Positions 16,043 through 24,799 of a DNA stretch of 64,000 nucleotides are shown in pieces. The notes beneath the pieces are model-generated. The model searched no databases. It saw only the letters and a list, made by a program, of their open reading frames with translations, and was not told the origin of the DNA. The translations under genes and the position numbers were made by a program. Numbering within the stretch: the stretch's first letter is position 1; each line of letters begins with the position of its first letter. Source of the stretch: Anaerolineae bacterium (GTDB lineage: Bacteria > Chloroflexota > Anaerolineae > Aggregatilineales > Phototrophicaceae); the NCBI GenBank assembly GCA_022842885.1, contig JALHOR010000002.1:52127-116126 (forward strand), given 5' to 3'.

Positions 16043-18445
16043 ATGAAACCTCAGCGATGGATTGCCACCCTGCTCCTGATGCTCTTGTTGATGAGCAGTT
16101 TGGGCATAGCGGTGGTTAGTGCCAGCGATAATGAACAGCAGTCCACGTTTGTGTCACCAATTTTGGTAGCGAATACCAGCTTCTTGAATGTTCGCACAGG
16201 ACCCGGTGCCAATTTTAGTATCCTTGCCACAATTGTTGGCGGGACAGAAATGCCTGTTTTGGGCGTTGCTAATGATGGCGTGTGGTATCTTGTGAACACT
16301 GTTTTGGGTCCGGGTTGGGTTAATGTGGATTTCACCCTCGCTCGTGGCGATTTTACGAATGTGCCGTTGGTAGATGCCTCTGCGGCGGTAGGACAACCTG
16401 CTACCAATGTCGTGGTAACAACTGCCGGACAAGGTGGGGGTGCAGCACCTGCCACTACTGCGCCAGCAACAACCACCGTTTCCACCGGGCGGACGACGCA
16501 GGTGGGAGTCTCGATTACAGGTGGCGACATGTTTACCACACCAGATAACAATGGCGTGCATGTCCGGCGCAATCTGCAAGCTAACCTGAATGCTGTGTAT
16601 CCGGTCTTAAATGCGGGCTTTTTTAATGGCGAACTCTGGTTTTTGTTCACGCTGCCGGGTGTTGGTACGGGTTGGATGAATGCCCGAACTGCGCGGGCGC
16701 GTCCGCTGCAATGCTCGCCCTCGGATTCGGTTGCGGTAACGACAGTTGCGGTTTCTGGTCTTGCCTCTGGCACAGAAGGTTATGTCATTCGTATTGATGG
16801 TGGCATTGCTGATTTTGAGTTGATTGATAAATCGGTTGTCCAAGTGCCATTTAATACATTGATTGGTCGCCCGAATACTGTGCGGTCATTCTGTGAAGGT
16901 GTTGTATCTTCAGTGGCAGTCTCTGCGCCTGCGGCAAATGTTGGGCAAGGTGGCGGCGTGGCAGCACCTACGACAACAACTTTATCTTTGCCAGTACCAC
17001 AAATTACCAATAACAATCGGGTGATTGTGAACACCGGCAATTTGAATGTTCGTAGTGGACCTGGTGGCAATTACACCACTTTGGCAACCTTGGCTGGCGG
17101 CACCGAACTTGCTATTGTGGGGCGTGCGCCCGATGATGAATGGTTCTTAGTGCAGGGCAGTTTTGGTCTGGGATGGGTAGATAGTGAATTTACGATTTTC
17201 CGTGGTGATTATGCGAGTGTGCCACTGATTACCGAAGCCTATAGTGGCGGCGGGTTTGTCACAACTATCCCCGTAGCAGCGAATTTAGGTCAGGGCGGGG
17301 GCGCCGCTGCACCGACCACCACCGTGGCAACTACGGTAGCAGCTACCGGACGCACCAGCCAAGTCGGTCTCTCAATTACTGGCGGTGATATGTTTACCAC
17401 GCCAGATAATAACGGAGACCGCATTCGGCGCAATTTGCAAGCCAACCTCAATGCTGTGTATCCGGTGCTGCAATTTGGGTCATTTAACGGTGAATTTTGG
17501 TATTTATTTACGCTGCCCGGTGTTGGCACAGGTTGGATGAATGGCAGAACCGTGCGGGTTCGTCCGCTACGTTGCACACCTTCGGATAGTGTTGCCATCA
17601 CCACAATTGCTGTTTCTGGTTTGGCATCCGGTACAGAAGGCTATGTGCTTCGCATTGTGGATAACATCGCTGATTTTGAACTGGTTGACAAATCGGTGGT
17701 GCAAGTGCCATTTAATGCATTAATCGGGCGTCCAGATAGTGTGCGGTCATTCTGTGAAGGTGTTTCTGCACCTGTGGTCGTCAATACGGCTCCTTCGGCA
17801 GCATCTGCCGGGCAAGGTGGCGGGGCAGTTGTTTCACCCCCGGTTCCACAAATTACAACGACGAATCGCGTGATTGTGAATACCGGCAATTTGAATGTTC
17901 GCAGCGGTCCCGGTGGCAATTATAGCGTGATTACCTCACTGCCCGGCGGCACTGAACTTGCCATTGTGGGGCGTGCGCCTGATGATGAATGGTTCTTAGT
18001 GCAGGGCGGTTTTGGTTTGGGATGGGTAGATAGCGAATTTGCGATTTTCCGGGGTGATTATGCCAGTGTCCCGTTGATTACCGAAGCCTATAGCGGTGGC
18101 GGATTTGTCACGTCTACTTTGCCTGTTGCCCCCGTATTTGTGAATCCGGGACAAGGTGGCGGCGTGGCTGCACCCGCGGCAACTACTGTGATTGTGCCAG
18201 CGGTGACAACCACGAATCGCGTGATTGTGAATACCGGCAATTTGAATATTCGTAGCGGTCCCGCCGCTGGTTTTTCTACCATCGCCACAGTTCCCGGCGG
18301 AACCGAACTGCCAGTGATTGGACGTGCCGCTGATGGTGTTTGGCATCTTGTTCAGGGGAGCTTTGGGCAAGGCTGGATTAACATCGAATTTGCGATTTTC
18401 CGGGGTGATTATGCCAGTGTCCCGATACTCAATATTCAAGGTTAA
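16043..18445 (+). CDS. Secreted SH3-domain repeat protein
   Basis: 800 residues from the ATG at 16043, behind CAGGGGG and opening with a signal peptide (MKPQRWIATLLLMLLLMSS). Two module types alternate. Module A is a bacterial SH3 domain (about 70 residues, NTGNLNVRSGPGGNY, GGTELAIVGRAPDDEW, GWVDSEF). Module B is a unit of about 140 residues (GDMFTTPDNNG, RRNLQANLNAVYPVL, two Cys in PLQCSPSD and RSFCEGV). The order is A-B-A-B-A-A, joined by Gly/Ala/Thr linkers such as GQGGGAAAP. Near-identical copies suggest recent internal duplication. It probably binds cell-wall glycopeptide or other surface ligands. Confidence 0.8.
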   Translation: MKPQRWIATLLLMLLLMSSLGIAVVSASDNEQQSTFVSPILVANTSFLNVRTGPGANFSILATIVGGTEMPVLGVANDGVWYLVNTVLGPGWVNVDFTLARGDFTNVPLVDASAAVGQPATNVVVTTAGQGGGAAPATTAPATTTVSTGRTTQVGVSITGGDMFTTPDNNGVHVRRNLQANLNAVYPVLNAGFFNGELWFLFTLPGVGTGWMNARTARARPLQCSPSDSVAVTTVAVSGLASGTEGYVIRIDGGIADFELIDKSVVQVPFNTLIGRPNTVRSFCEGVVSSVAVSAPAANVGQGGGVAAPTTTTLSLPVPQITNNNRVIVNTGNLNVRSGPGGNYTTLATLAGGTELAIVGRAPDDEWFLVQGSFGLGWVDSEFTIFRGDYASVPLITEAYSGGGFVTTIPVAANLGQGGGAAAPTTTVATTVAATGRTSQVGLSITGGDMFTTPDNNGDRIRRNLQANLNAVYPVLQFGSFNGEFWYLFTLPGVGTGWMNGRTVRVRPLRCTPSDSVAITTIAVSGLASGTEGYVLRIVDNIADFELVDKSVVQVPFNALIGRPDSVRSFCEGVSAPVVVNTAPSAASAGQGGGAVVSPPVPQITTTNRVIVNTGNLNVRSGPGGNYSVITSLPGGTELAIVGRAPDDEWFLVQGGFGLGWVDSEFAIFRGDYASVPLITEAYSGGGFVTSTLPVAPVFVNPGQGGGVAAPAATTVIVPAVTTTNRVIVNTGNLNIRSGPAAGFSTIATVPGGTELPVIGRAADGVWHLVQGSFGQGWINIEFAIFRGDYASVPILNIQG

Positions 18446-18468
18446 AACAGCGTTCTTGCACTGAAGTC

Positions 18469-18477
18469 TGATATAAT
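18469..18477 (+). promoter_or_regulatory. Extended -10 promoter of the TPR gene
   Basis: TGATATAAT (18469-18477) is a perfect extended -10 (TGnTATAAT) with no good -35. Its predicted start point falls inside the terminator hairpin that follows. Confidence 0.5.
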
Positions 18478-18478
18478 G

Positions 18479-18506
18479 CGCTCTGTCTCTGACAGAGCGT
18501 TTTTAT
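18479..18506 (+). terminator. Terminator of the SH3-repeat gene
   Basis: A 9-bp stem (CGCTCTGTC / GACAGAGCG, loop TCT) is followed by TTTTTATTT. It lies 34 bases after the stop at 18445. Confidence 0.8.
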
Positions 18507-18529
18507 TTCTAGCTACGGAGAGGCATATC

Positions 18530-20584
18530 ATGGAGACTTTAGCCCAAAACCTAATGACATTACGCGAGCGCAGTAGTGCATCTACAACCATGCCTACTGC
18601 GATTTTTGGTTCAATCACGACCTTGCCCCAAAGCATTATCAATCGTCCGGCACTGAGGATTGGCTTGTGGCCCTGCATTAGTGCCGATACGCCTGTAGAA
18701 ACTGCAATGGGGCTGTGGCTGGTGTATGCGAATTTGCTGGAACGCTGGCGTGATATAGAGGTTTATCGCTTGGTGGCACGCCTTGGCGAAACACTGGACG
18801 AAGACTGGACACCAGACAAATCACAATTTGGCGTAGATGACTGGCAAGTTGACAATTTGGACGAAAATGTCGCTATTTGGGGCAACTTGGCAAAAACGAC
18901 TGAGGGTTGGCTGTTAACGATTAGCATCGAAAATGATTTGGATGAGGACACAGATACCGAAACCCTCACAGAAATTGCCCCAGATTTAGCGGTATTACTG
19001 CGCCAATTGCCTGCCTTAGCGGAAAAAACAGCCACTTTTTTAGAAGCATCTCAACTGAGCGAAATCGAGCCGCTTTATACGGCTGATTTTACGGAAGATG
19101 AAAATCTGCACACATTGCTTGCACAAATTTTCCATTGGGAACGGCATTTACTCGCGTTTTTGTGGGGCAAAATCTGGCAAGAAAACGATATTTTATCCGC
19201 ATTTGCGGCGGTGCGTGCTGCTGGTAAAGCCGTGAATAACGAGTTTGCCGCATGGTCGGTCAGCAAATCACTAGAACGGGTGCTGCTGCCGGGTTTTAGT
19301 GAGGTAGGGGAGTTCTTGTTAGCAAGTGTAGATGAGATTGTCGAAGAATTTGCCGCCAGTCGCTTGCCAGCAATTATTCTCAGCCGCGCCTTGTTCCGTG
19401 CGGGCAATACCGACGAAAGTTATGAACTCCTCAAAACCGAAGTCGAAGAACATGCAGATTCAGCGGCATCATGGTTGTGCTTGGGCGATTTGTATCGTGC
19501 CAGCGGCTTATTTACTGAGTCAGTCAATGCATTTCAGTCTGCGATTGAGAATGAAGCCGTTAATCATGCCATCTATCATCACTACGGGAACACATTATTG
19601 GTGGCAGACCAATATCAGGCAGAGATTGAAGAATTTATCCTGATAGACCCGGATGATTACGAAGACGACTACATTTTGTGGGAAGCCATTGAAGCCTATG
19701 ATGAGGCATTGGCGCTCAAATCGGATGATATAAAGTCATTGTATCGGCAGAGTATTCAGTTAATTGAGCTTGACCCTGATTATTTTTGGGAACAATTTGG
19801 CAAATTAGTCGCGTTGGATACCAGCGGTGAGCAAGTGCGTGATGTGATTGCAGCATTTTACTTGCTTGACGATGCTTCGCCCGCTACAGACATTTTGCAA
19901 ACGGCACATCAAGCACAGCCTGACCGGATGGATTTACGCCTAAATTATGCAGCAACCTTGCTGGAAAATGAAGCGAGTGAAACTGCTTTGCCACTCTTAG
20001 AACATGCTAAAACCCGCACCGATGATATTCTCGTACAAACAGACATAGAACAACTCATCTTGACTGCCCATTATGCTGATTTTGAAGCGCATTTTGGCGA
20101 AGTGAGCAGCATCATTAATGCTGGCAATCGCCCAGAAGCCGCCGACATGGATTTTTTGGAAGATGTTGTCACCAAAGCCCCAACTTTCACGCCGGGCTGT
20201 ATTCTGATGGCACGCGCTTATTTGCTATGGGATGATAATGAAGCCGCGATGGAAACATTACTGGATGCCCAAAAATTGCTGCCCAATAACGCTGATATTC
20301 TGGATATGTTGGCAGAGCAGTTATGGATAGCCGGAGAGCGCGAAGTGGCGTTTGATTATTTGAATCGTGGTTTGCAAAATCATCCTAATCATGTGCCATT
20401 GTTGGTGCGGACTGGGCGTTATTTGTTCGATAATGGACAATACGAAGATGCCCGTTTGTACCTGAGCCGTGCCGAAGTGATTGCACCACGAGACCCGGCA
20501 TTAGCCGATACGCGCAAGTATATTTCCGATAAAATTGCTGAACAAAATGAATTGCTCGAAGACGAAGAAACGCCTGAAGATTAA
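18530..20584 (+). CDS. Cytoplasmic TPR-repeat protein
   Basis: About 684 residues, starting at METLAQNLMTLRE behind a GGAGAGG ribosome site. The region upstream in frame overlaps the terminator and is not coding. The N-terminal third is acidic and has no recognised domain. From about 285 on, helices with TPR character repeat (AASWLCLGDLYRASGLFTES, AYLLWDDNEAAMETLLDAQK, VPLLVRTGRYLFDNGQYEDA). There is no signal peptide and the C-terminus is very acidic. A scaffold role is inferred. It overlaps the convergent gene by 4 bases. Confidence 0.75.
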   Translation: METLAQNLMTLRERSSASTTMPTAIFGSITTLPQSIINRPALRIGLWPCISADTPVETAMGLWLVYANLLERWRDIEVYRLVARLGETLDEDWTPDKSQFGVDDWQVDNLDENVAIWGNLAKTTEGWLLTISIENDLDEDTDTETLTEIAPDLAVLLRQLPALAEKTATFLEASQLSEIEPLYTADFTEDENLHTLLAQIFHWERHLLAFLWGKIWQENDILSAFAAVRAAGKAVNNEFAAWSVSKSLERVLLPGFSEVGEFLLASVDEIVEEFAASRLPAIILSRALFRAGNTDESYELLKTEVEEHADSAASWLCLGDLYRASGLFTESVNAFQSAIENEAVNHAIYHHYGNTLLVADQYQAEIEEFILIDPDDYEDDYILWEAIEAYDEALALKSDDIKSLYRQSIQLIELDPDYFWEQFGKLVALDTSGEQVRDVIAAFYLLDDASPATDILQTAHQAQPDRMDLRLNYAATLLENEASETALPLLEHAKTRTDDILVQTDIEQLILTAHYADFEAHFGEVSSIINAGNRPEAADMDFLEDVVTKAPTFTPGCILMARAYLLWDDNEAAMETLLDAQKLLPNNADILDMLAEQLWIAGEREVAFDYLNRGLQNHPNHVPLLVRTGRYLFDNGQYEDARLYLSRAEVIAPRDPALADTRKYISDKIAEQNELLEDEETPED

Positions 20585-21192
20585 TCTAACACCAGCGGTT
20601 GTACCCGCCCGGCAGTCAGATTGATTAATTCAGCAGAAAAAGCTGGCACGGCATCGCTCAAAAATGTTACAAACAGCGTGGTATTGGCGCTGAATGTTTC
20701 TTCATCAATGATGCCGTGATACGTTTCAATTAGGCGTTTTACAGGCGTATAGTCTGAGTAGGGGATGTCCATACCGAGCCGTGTTTTGGGCGCTTTGACT
20801 TTAGTAGGGAGAGTATCGAGGGCGGTACGGGCAGCATCGCTGTATGCCCGTACTAGTCCACCTGTACCCAATTTGGTGCCACCAAAATAGCGGGTTGTCA
20901 CCAAGACAATATCCCCAATATCCACACCCCGCAGCACTGCCAATGATGGCGGACCCGATGTTCCTGACGGTTCGCCATCATCGCTCATACCTTCAGTCAC
21001 GCTGTTGCCATATCCCGCCCGAAACGCATACACATGATGATTGGCATCCGGCATTTCGGCTCGGATATTGGCAATAAATGCTCGCGCATCATCTGGTGTG
21101 GCAGCCAATCCAACGCTCGTTACGAACCTAGAATTGACGACCACAATTTCTGTGCGATGAATACCCAATGGAATGCGATACACTGCCGACAT
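20581..21192 (-). CDS. YigZ/IMPACT family protein
   Basis: 203 residues. The N-terminal UPF0029/IMPACT domain has both signatures: SDDGEPSGTSGPPSLAVL and VTTRYFGGTKLGTGGLVRAY. The C-terminal part matches the short EF-G-like DUF1949 domain. The family binds nucleic acid or the ribosome, but no reaction is established. The ATG lies 5 bases after the stop of the upstream ATPase gene, so the two form an operon. Confidence 0.88.
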   Translation of the reverse strand: MSAVYRIPLGIHRTEIVVVNSRFVTSVGLAATPDDARAFIANIRAEMPDANHHVYAFRAGYGNSVTEGMSDDGEPSGTSGPPSLAVLRGVDIGDIVLVTTRYFGGTKLGTGGLVRAYSDAARTALDTLPTKVKAPKTRLGMDIPYSDYTPVKRLIETYHGIIDEETFSANTTLFVTFLSDAVPAFSAELINLTAGRVQPLVLD

Positions 21193-21197
21193 ACAAC

Positions 21198-22319
21198 TTA
21201 CTCGGTTACGGTGGGGTTGCTCGTTACATAGACCCGGAACAAGGGCGGCTCTATCGCTAAAGTTTGTTCATTCTTATTGACGGTAATGAGCCGTTTTTGC
21301 ACCAGCATCGCCATCGCTTGTTCTGTTTCTTGGTTCACAGTCTGATTTTTTAGCCCGGCAACCACTTTTAAAACGTGCTGTTCAGTGGGTGTGAGACTTT
21401 TCCAAATGGTTTCACATTCAGCACGGACTGGCTGACGTGAGCCTAATTTCTCGATGAGGCGTTCACTGCGAACATCATCCGGCAGCACTTGACCAATGGT
21501 TTCTATCATACGGAAACTAGCACGCAATAACCCGGCATATCGCCCGCTGGCATAGAGCAAAAATGTCTTCAGGTGGGGCGTATAATTGGTTTTTTGGTTA
21601 CGGCTCATCAAGCGATCCAACATCACGTAACCATCAGTTTCATTATAGGGTCCCACATAGTAGGTATTATCCGTGAACAGTTCGATAAACGGCTCAATTT
21701 CCATCTCTTGTAATTTTAACCGTTCTACCAGTACGGGCAGCGGGGCGCGGGTGAAGGTTAAATAGGTGAGCGAGTTTTTATGGTTATCGCGTAAGCCCCG
21801 TAAAGTCTGGAAAAACTTCACCGGAAGCTGCTTGAGCATTTCCTCAAATTCATCGAACATAAACACAATATGAATGCCGCGCCGCAGGAAAAACTCTAAC
21901 CCCAACTCAAAATAGCGCAGTCCCATATAGGTATACAGCGGATTATTGCCATCCTGAAGCATTTGATACGTTTCGTAGAAATTCATAGCATCATCGCCTA
22001 ACACATCCAGCGGGTAGAACGCCAGATATAAACGATGCATCAGCAATTCATAGCCTGCCCAACACCGGAAAGGTTCAGAATCGCTCTCTTTGGAAGGCAG
22101 TGGTCCCAGCATATTCGAATCAATGATAATACACTTCATGGCGCTGGCTTTTTCGCCAAGATAATGCTGCTGCGTATCTTCCTCGGAGAGATGTTGCAAC
22201 AAATTGGATTTACCCACGCTGCCAACCCCCACTAACGCGCAGGATTCGCCAGCTTGCCAGCGTTTCATCACGTAAGATACTTCTTCTTTGCGAAATTCCA
22301 TCGGTTGTTTTCTTGACAT
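21198..22319 (-). CDS. P-loop ATPase (AAA/STAND-like)
   Basis: 373 residues from the ATG at 22319, preceded by TAGGAA; an upstream in-frame ATG at 22358 lacks spacing for a ribosome site. Walker A is VGVGSVGKSNLL (about 30-40) and Walker B is IVFMFDEFEEML (about 150). After the ATPase core come a lid-like helical region and a winged-helix-like C-terminus (LTPTEQHVLKVVAGLKNQT). This is the architecture of Orc/Cdc6-like or STAND ATPases. No partner domain is fused, so the function is unknown. Confidence 0.7.
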   Translation of the reverse strand: MSRKQPMEFRKEEVSYVMKRWQAGESCALVGVGSVGKSNLLQHLSEEDTQQHYLGEKASAMKCIIIDSNMLGPLPSKESDSEPFRCWAGYELLMHRLYLAFYPLDVLGDDAMNFYETYQMLQDGNNPLYTYMGLRYFELGLEFFLRRGIHIVFMFDEFEEMLKQLPVKFFQTLRGLRDNHKNSLTYLTFTRAPLPVLVERLKLQEMEIEPFIELFTDNTYYVGPYNETDGYVMLDRLMSRNQKTNYTPHLKTFLLYASGRYAGLLRASFRMIETIGQVLPDDVRSERLIEKLGSRQPVRAECETIWKSLTPTEQHVLKVVAGLKNQTVNQETEQAMAMLVQKRLITVNKNEQTLAIEPPLFRVYVTSNPTVTE

Positions 22320-22368
22320 AGGCGTTCCTAATTCGCGTAATGGAAATAGCAATTGCATCCTGAATCAC

Positions 22369-22374
22369 TATAAT
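22369..22374 (+). promoter_or_regulatory. -10 box of the YhhQ-type gene
   Basis: A perfect TATAAT 35 bases before the GTG start; the -35 region is poor. It lies in the short divergent gap with the ATPase gene. Confidence 0.4.
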
Positions 22375-22409
22375 TCACTTTGGTTATTCGCGCAAAGAGG
22401 AATTTAGCA

Positions 22410-23168
22410 GTGGAACAACAACGCAATTTGGGCAGCTACCGTTACTATGATGTTGTGATGGCATCATTCGTGACGGTGTTGTTATTAAGCAATCTGTTGA
22501 GCAGTGCCAAAATCATTGACCTCAAGACCAACATCGGTTCATTGGCGCTCATCTTTGATGCAGGTACACTGGTTTTCCCAATATCGTATATTTTTGGGGA
22601 TATTTTGACCGAAGTGTATGGCTATAAACGCTCACGCCGCGTTATTTGGATGGGGTTTGGTGCGACGATTTTAATGGGCTTTTTTGTGTGGTTAGCAGGT
22701 ATTTTGCCGGGCGAAGCCGCATGGGAAGGCTATGCCGGACAAAACGCTTATAACGCGATTTTAGGGGGCGTTAGCGGCTTGGTGGTTGCCAGTTTAGCTG
22801 CTTATTGGATGGGCGGATTTAGCAATAGTTATGTATTGGCAAAAATGAAAATTGCCACCAAAGGACGCTGGTTGTGGTCGCGCACTATTACCAGCACGCT
22901 CATTGGACAAGGCATTGATACCACCGTCTTTTTTGTCGTCGCCACTTTTTTGGGTGTGTTTCCTTCTGAATTGATATTGTCACTTATCATGACCAATTAT
23001 CTGTTCAAAGTGGGCATTGAAATCCTCATGACGCCGCTAACGCTGCCGCTTATCCGATGGCTAAAACGCGCTGAAAATGAAGATTATTTTGATTACGAGA
23101 CTGTCTTTAATCCATTTCGCTTTGGATTAGAGGATACACCACCGCGCCAAAAGACACCACAATCGTAA
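22410..23168 (+). CDS. yhhQ: Queuosine-precursor transporter (YhhQ/DUF165 family)
   Basis: 252 residues from the GTG at 22410 (AGAGGA eight bases upstream). About six hydrophobic helices are seen. The family blocks FDAGTLVFPISYIFGDILTEVYGYKRSR and RTITSTLIGQGIDTTVFF are well conserved (each quoted in part). Members import queuosine precursors for tRNA modification. No other queuosine gene is in the window. It is convergent with the integrase gene. Confidence 0.88.
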   Translation: MEQQRNLGSYRYYDVVMASFVTVLLLSNLLSSAKIIDLKTNIGSLALIFDAGTLVFPISYIFGDILTEVYGYKRSRRVIWMGFGATILMGFFVWLAGILPGEAAWEGYAGQNAYNAILGGVSGLVVASLAAYWMGGFSNSYVLAKMKIATKGRWLWSRTITSTLIGQGIDTTVFFVVATFLGVFPSELILSLIMTNYLFKVGIEILMTPLTLPLIRWLKRAENEDYFDYETVFNPFRFGLEDTPPRQKTPQS

Positions 23169-23182
23169 CCCGTTATAAAAAG

Positions 23183-23206
23183 CACCGGAATGTCGCCATT
23201 CCGGTG
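23183..23206 (-). terminator. Terminator of the integrase gene
   Basis: A perfect 10-bp stem (CACCGGAATG / CATTCCGGTG, 4-base loop). On the minus strand it is followed by CTTTTTATAA, so it ends integrase transcription. It could also stop the convergent YhhQ-type gene, but that side has no T tract. Confidence 0.75.
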
Positions 23207-23216
23207 TCAAAATCGA

Positions 23217-24245
23217 TTATAGTTCTGGCAATCGCGGCTGAGTAAAAATTGCCGGTGGCTTCCGCGCTTCCACATCCATCACACCAATATATTTTAAAGT
23301 AGTTCGGCTGTCGGCATGACCTAAATTATCGCGGATTGCCAATAAATCCATACCGGCTTCATATAATCGTCGCGCATAAGTACGCCGCAAATCATGCGGG
23401 TTCACAATGCGTAACTCGCCATTCACCATAATTGGGTATCTATCCAGAATTTGATTGATAGCGCGAGTGGTCAACCGACTATTGCGAACCGATTTGCCAT
23501 TTTTGTAAAAGCCCCTGAAAACGGCTCCGCCTGTGATACCAGCGTTTTGCAACCATAAATCCATAATGTTCAGTACCCATGATAAATTGCCATAGGGTAT
23601 AAGGCGTTCCTTGCTACCTTTGCCACGCCGAACATGTAGCGCCGTTTCACCACTCAGCCGCTTGCGTAAATCGGGTACATCCAAACCACATAATTCAGCT
23701 TCACGTAATCCGGTACACAACAATAATGAAATTACGGCAGTATCCCGAATGCCCATGATGGTTTGCATCCCCGGCGCATCCATCAAAACCGCAGCTTCTT
23801 CGGTGGTCAAACGAATATGCTCTTCATCGGCAGTGTCTTGGCGTTTAATGACTTTCACTTGAGCAGCTTCAGGCGCGATGGCATTTTCCACACGAGTCAT
23901 GATTTCATCTACCCATGCTTTTTTATCTGCTGGGGATATATCGGTTGGGGTTTGGGCATATAAAACGTCACGTAAGCGGTTATCACGTAGCACCGATTGA
24001 TAATAACCACGAATGGTTGCCAAATGAGCTTTGATGCTATTGGGAGTCAAAGGCTGGTTATCGCGTCCCGTGTAATCATACATGAGATAGTCACGATAAG
24101 TTTCTAAGTCTGGTTGATACCAGATGCCACCATGGTCAATCAACCAATCGGAAAACAGGCGTAAGCGATGTAGGTGGTCTTTGTTGGTTTGCTGCCGCAA
24201 CAAGAAAAAATCCTGAGTCGTGAAGCCCACTTTCTGAATTTGCAT
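23217..24245 (-). CDS. Tyrosine recombinase/integrase
   Basis: 342 residues from the ATG at 24245, directly after AGGAGGGATACTATC; the longer frame to 24275 includes this ribosome site and is not used. The N-terminal SAM-like core-binding domain (about 10-110) precedes a catalytic domain with Arg in TGLREAELCGL (about 180), Lys in RRGKGSKERLIPY, HDLRRTYA (about 286), LGHADSRTTLKY with His and the nucleophile Tyr (about 318). All active residues are present. Its 5' end is 60 bases from the 17-bp repeat at 24305, but the gene lies outside the repeat-bounded element. Confidence 0.92.
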   Translation of the reverse strand: MQIQKVGFTTQDFFLLRQQTNKDHLHRLRLFSDWLIDHGGIWYQPDLETYRDYLMYDYTGRDNQPLTPNSIKAHLATIRGYYQSVLRDNRLRDVLYAQTPTDISPADKKAWVDEIMTRVENAIAPEAAQVKVIKRQDTADEEHIRLTTEEAAVLMDAPGMQTIMGIRDTAVISLLLCTGLREAELCGLDVPDLRKRLSGETALHVRRGKGSKERLIPYGNLSWVLNIMDLWLQNAGITGGAVFRGFYKNGKSVRNSRLTTRAINQILDRYPIMVNGELRIVNPHDLRRTYARRLYEAGMDLLAIRDNLGHADSRTTLKYIGVMDVEARKPPAIFTQPRLPEL

Positions 24246-24282
24246 GATAGTATCCCTCCTTATTTTTGCTGCCATACCCTTG

Positions 24283-24311
24283 ATTATAGCATAGTTTCAT
24301 ATACCTGCATT
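24283..24311 (-). promoter_or_regulatory. Integrase promoter running into the attachment site
   Basis: Minus strand: extended -10 TGCTATAAT (24291-24283). At spacer 17 the -35 position (24311-24306, AATGCA) falls inside the 17-bp repeat, so polymerase and recombinase would contact the same DNA. Confidence 0.5.
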
Positions 24312-24321
24312 TATATGTAGT
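24305..24321. repeat. Left attachment-site repeat
   Basis: CTGCATTTATATGTAGT, identical to 45768-45784. With three more bases the match is 19 of 20. It is an imperfect dyad: arms CTGCAT and ATGTAG around TTAT, as expected for a tyrosine-recombinase core site. The last T also forms part of the stop codon of the first element gene. Confidence 0.8.
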
Positions 24322-24599
24322 CATTTCTTAAGAGTCTTACGCTCAAAAATTTCGCGCATTTCTTGCATCAAAGGCGATAAACCCACTGGGTCGCCCTGAC
24401 TTTTCCCACCTTCACAATGGGCGTAATGCCCCGCCAATGCCCGTTTCGCTTGTTTCTCGGTGTCGTACACCCCGATCACCTTTTCGCAATCGGGGCATAC
24501 AACTTTGTGACCATTTTGCTCATCTGTAGCTGGTGAGCTACTGGTGAGCAAAATATTGACAGTGATGTTGACCTCAATACTGCCGATTTGGAGTTTCAT
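24321..24599 (-). CDS. Small zinc-finger-like protein, last gene of the left operon
   Basis: 92 residues. The middle segment VVCPDCEKVIGVYDTEKQAK followed by ALAGHYAHC has Cys-X2-Cys and a His-X2-His-Cys pattern, suggesting one zinc site. The N-terminus is beta-rich and the C-terminus helical. Function unknown. Its stop codon lies on the boundary of the attachment repeat, so the reading frame ends exactly at the element edge. Confidence 0.65.
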   Translation of the reverse strand: MKLQIGSIEVNITVNILLTSSSPATDEQNGHKVVCPDCEKVIGVYDTEKQAKRALAGHYAHCEGGKSQGDPVGLSPLMQEMREIFERKTLKK

Positions 24600-24743
24600 T
24601 TAATCTGACCACACACGTTTATATTCCCATTCAGATTCGCAGGCTTTACAATGCCATTTTTGCAACCAAATGGTGAAATCGCGCCCACTCGCAATTGTTT
24701 TCTCATTGTCTAACTCGGATTTTTGCGATTGATATTGGTTCGA
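24600..24743 (-). other. Possible small zinc-ribbon gene without a standard start
   Basis: An open frame of 47 codons ends in TAA immediately before the ATG at 24599, the spacing seen between real genes here. Its sequence looks like protein: a zinc-ribbon-like WHCKACESEWEYKRVW. But there is no ATG, GTG or early TTG; the frame simply opens after a TGA. It may be 5'-truncated, frameshifted or use a rare start codon. The rest of 24744-24799 holds nothing recognised. Confidence 0.35.
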
Positions 24744-24799
24744 TCATTGTAGATAGCCTTATTTAGATAGATTTTTCAATAAAGTGTGACTTATTGTGG

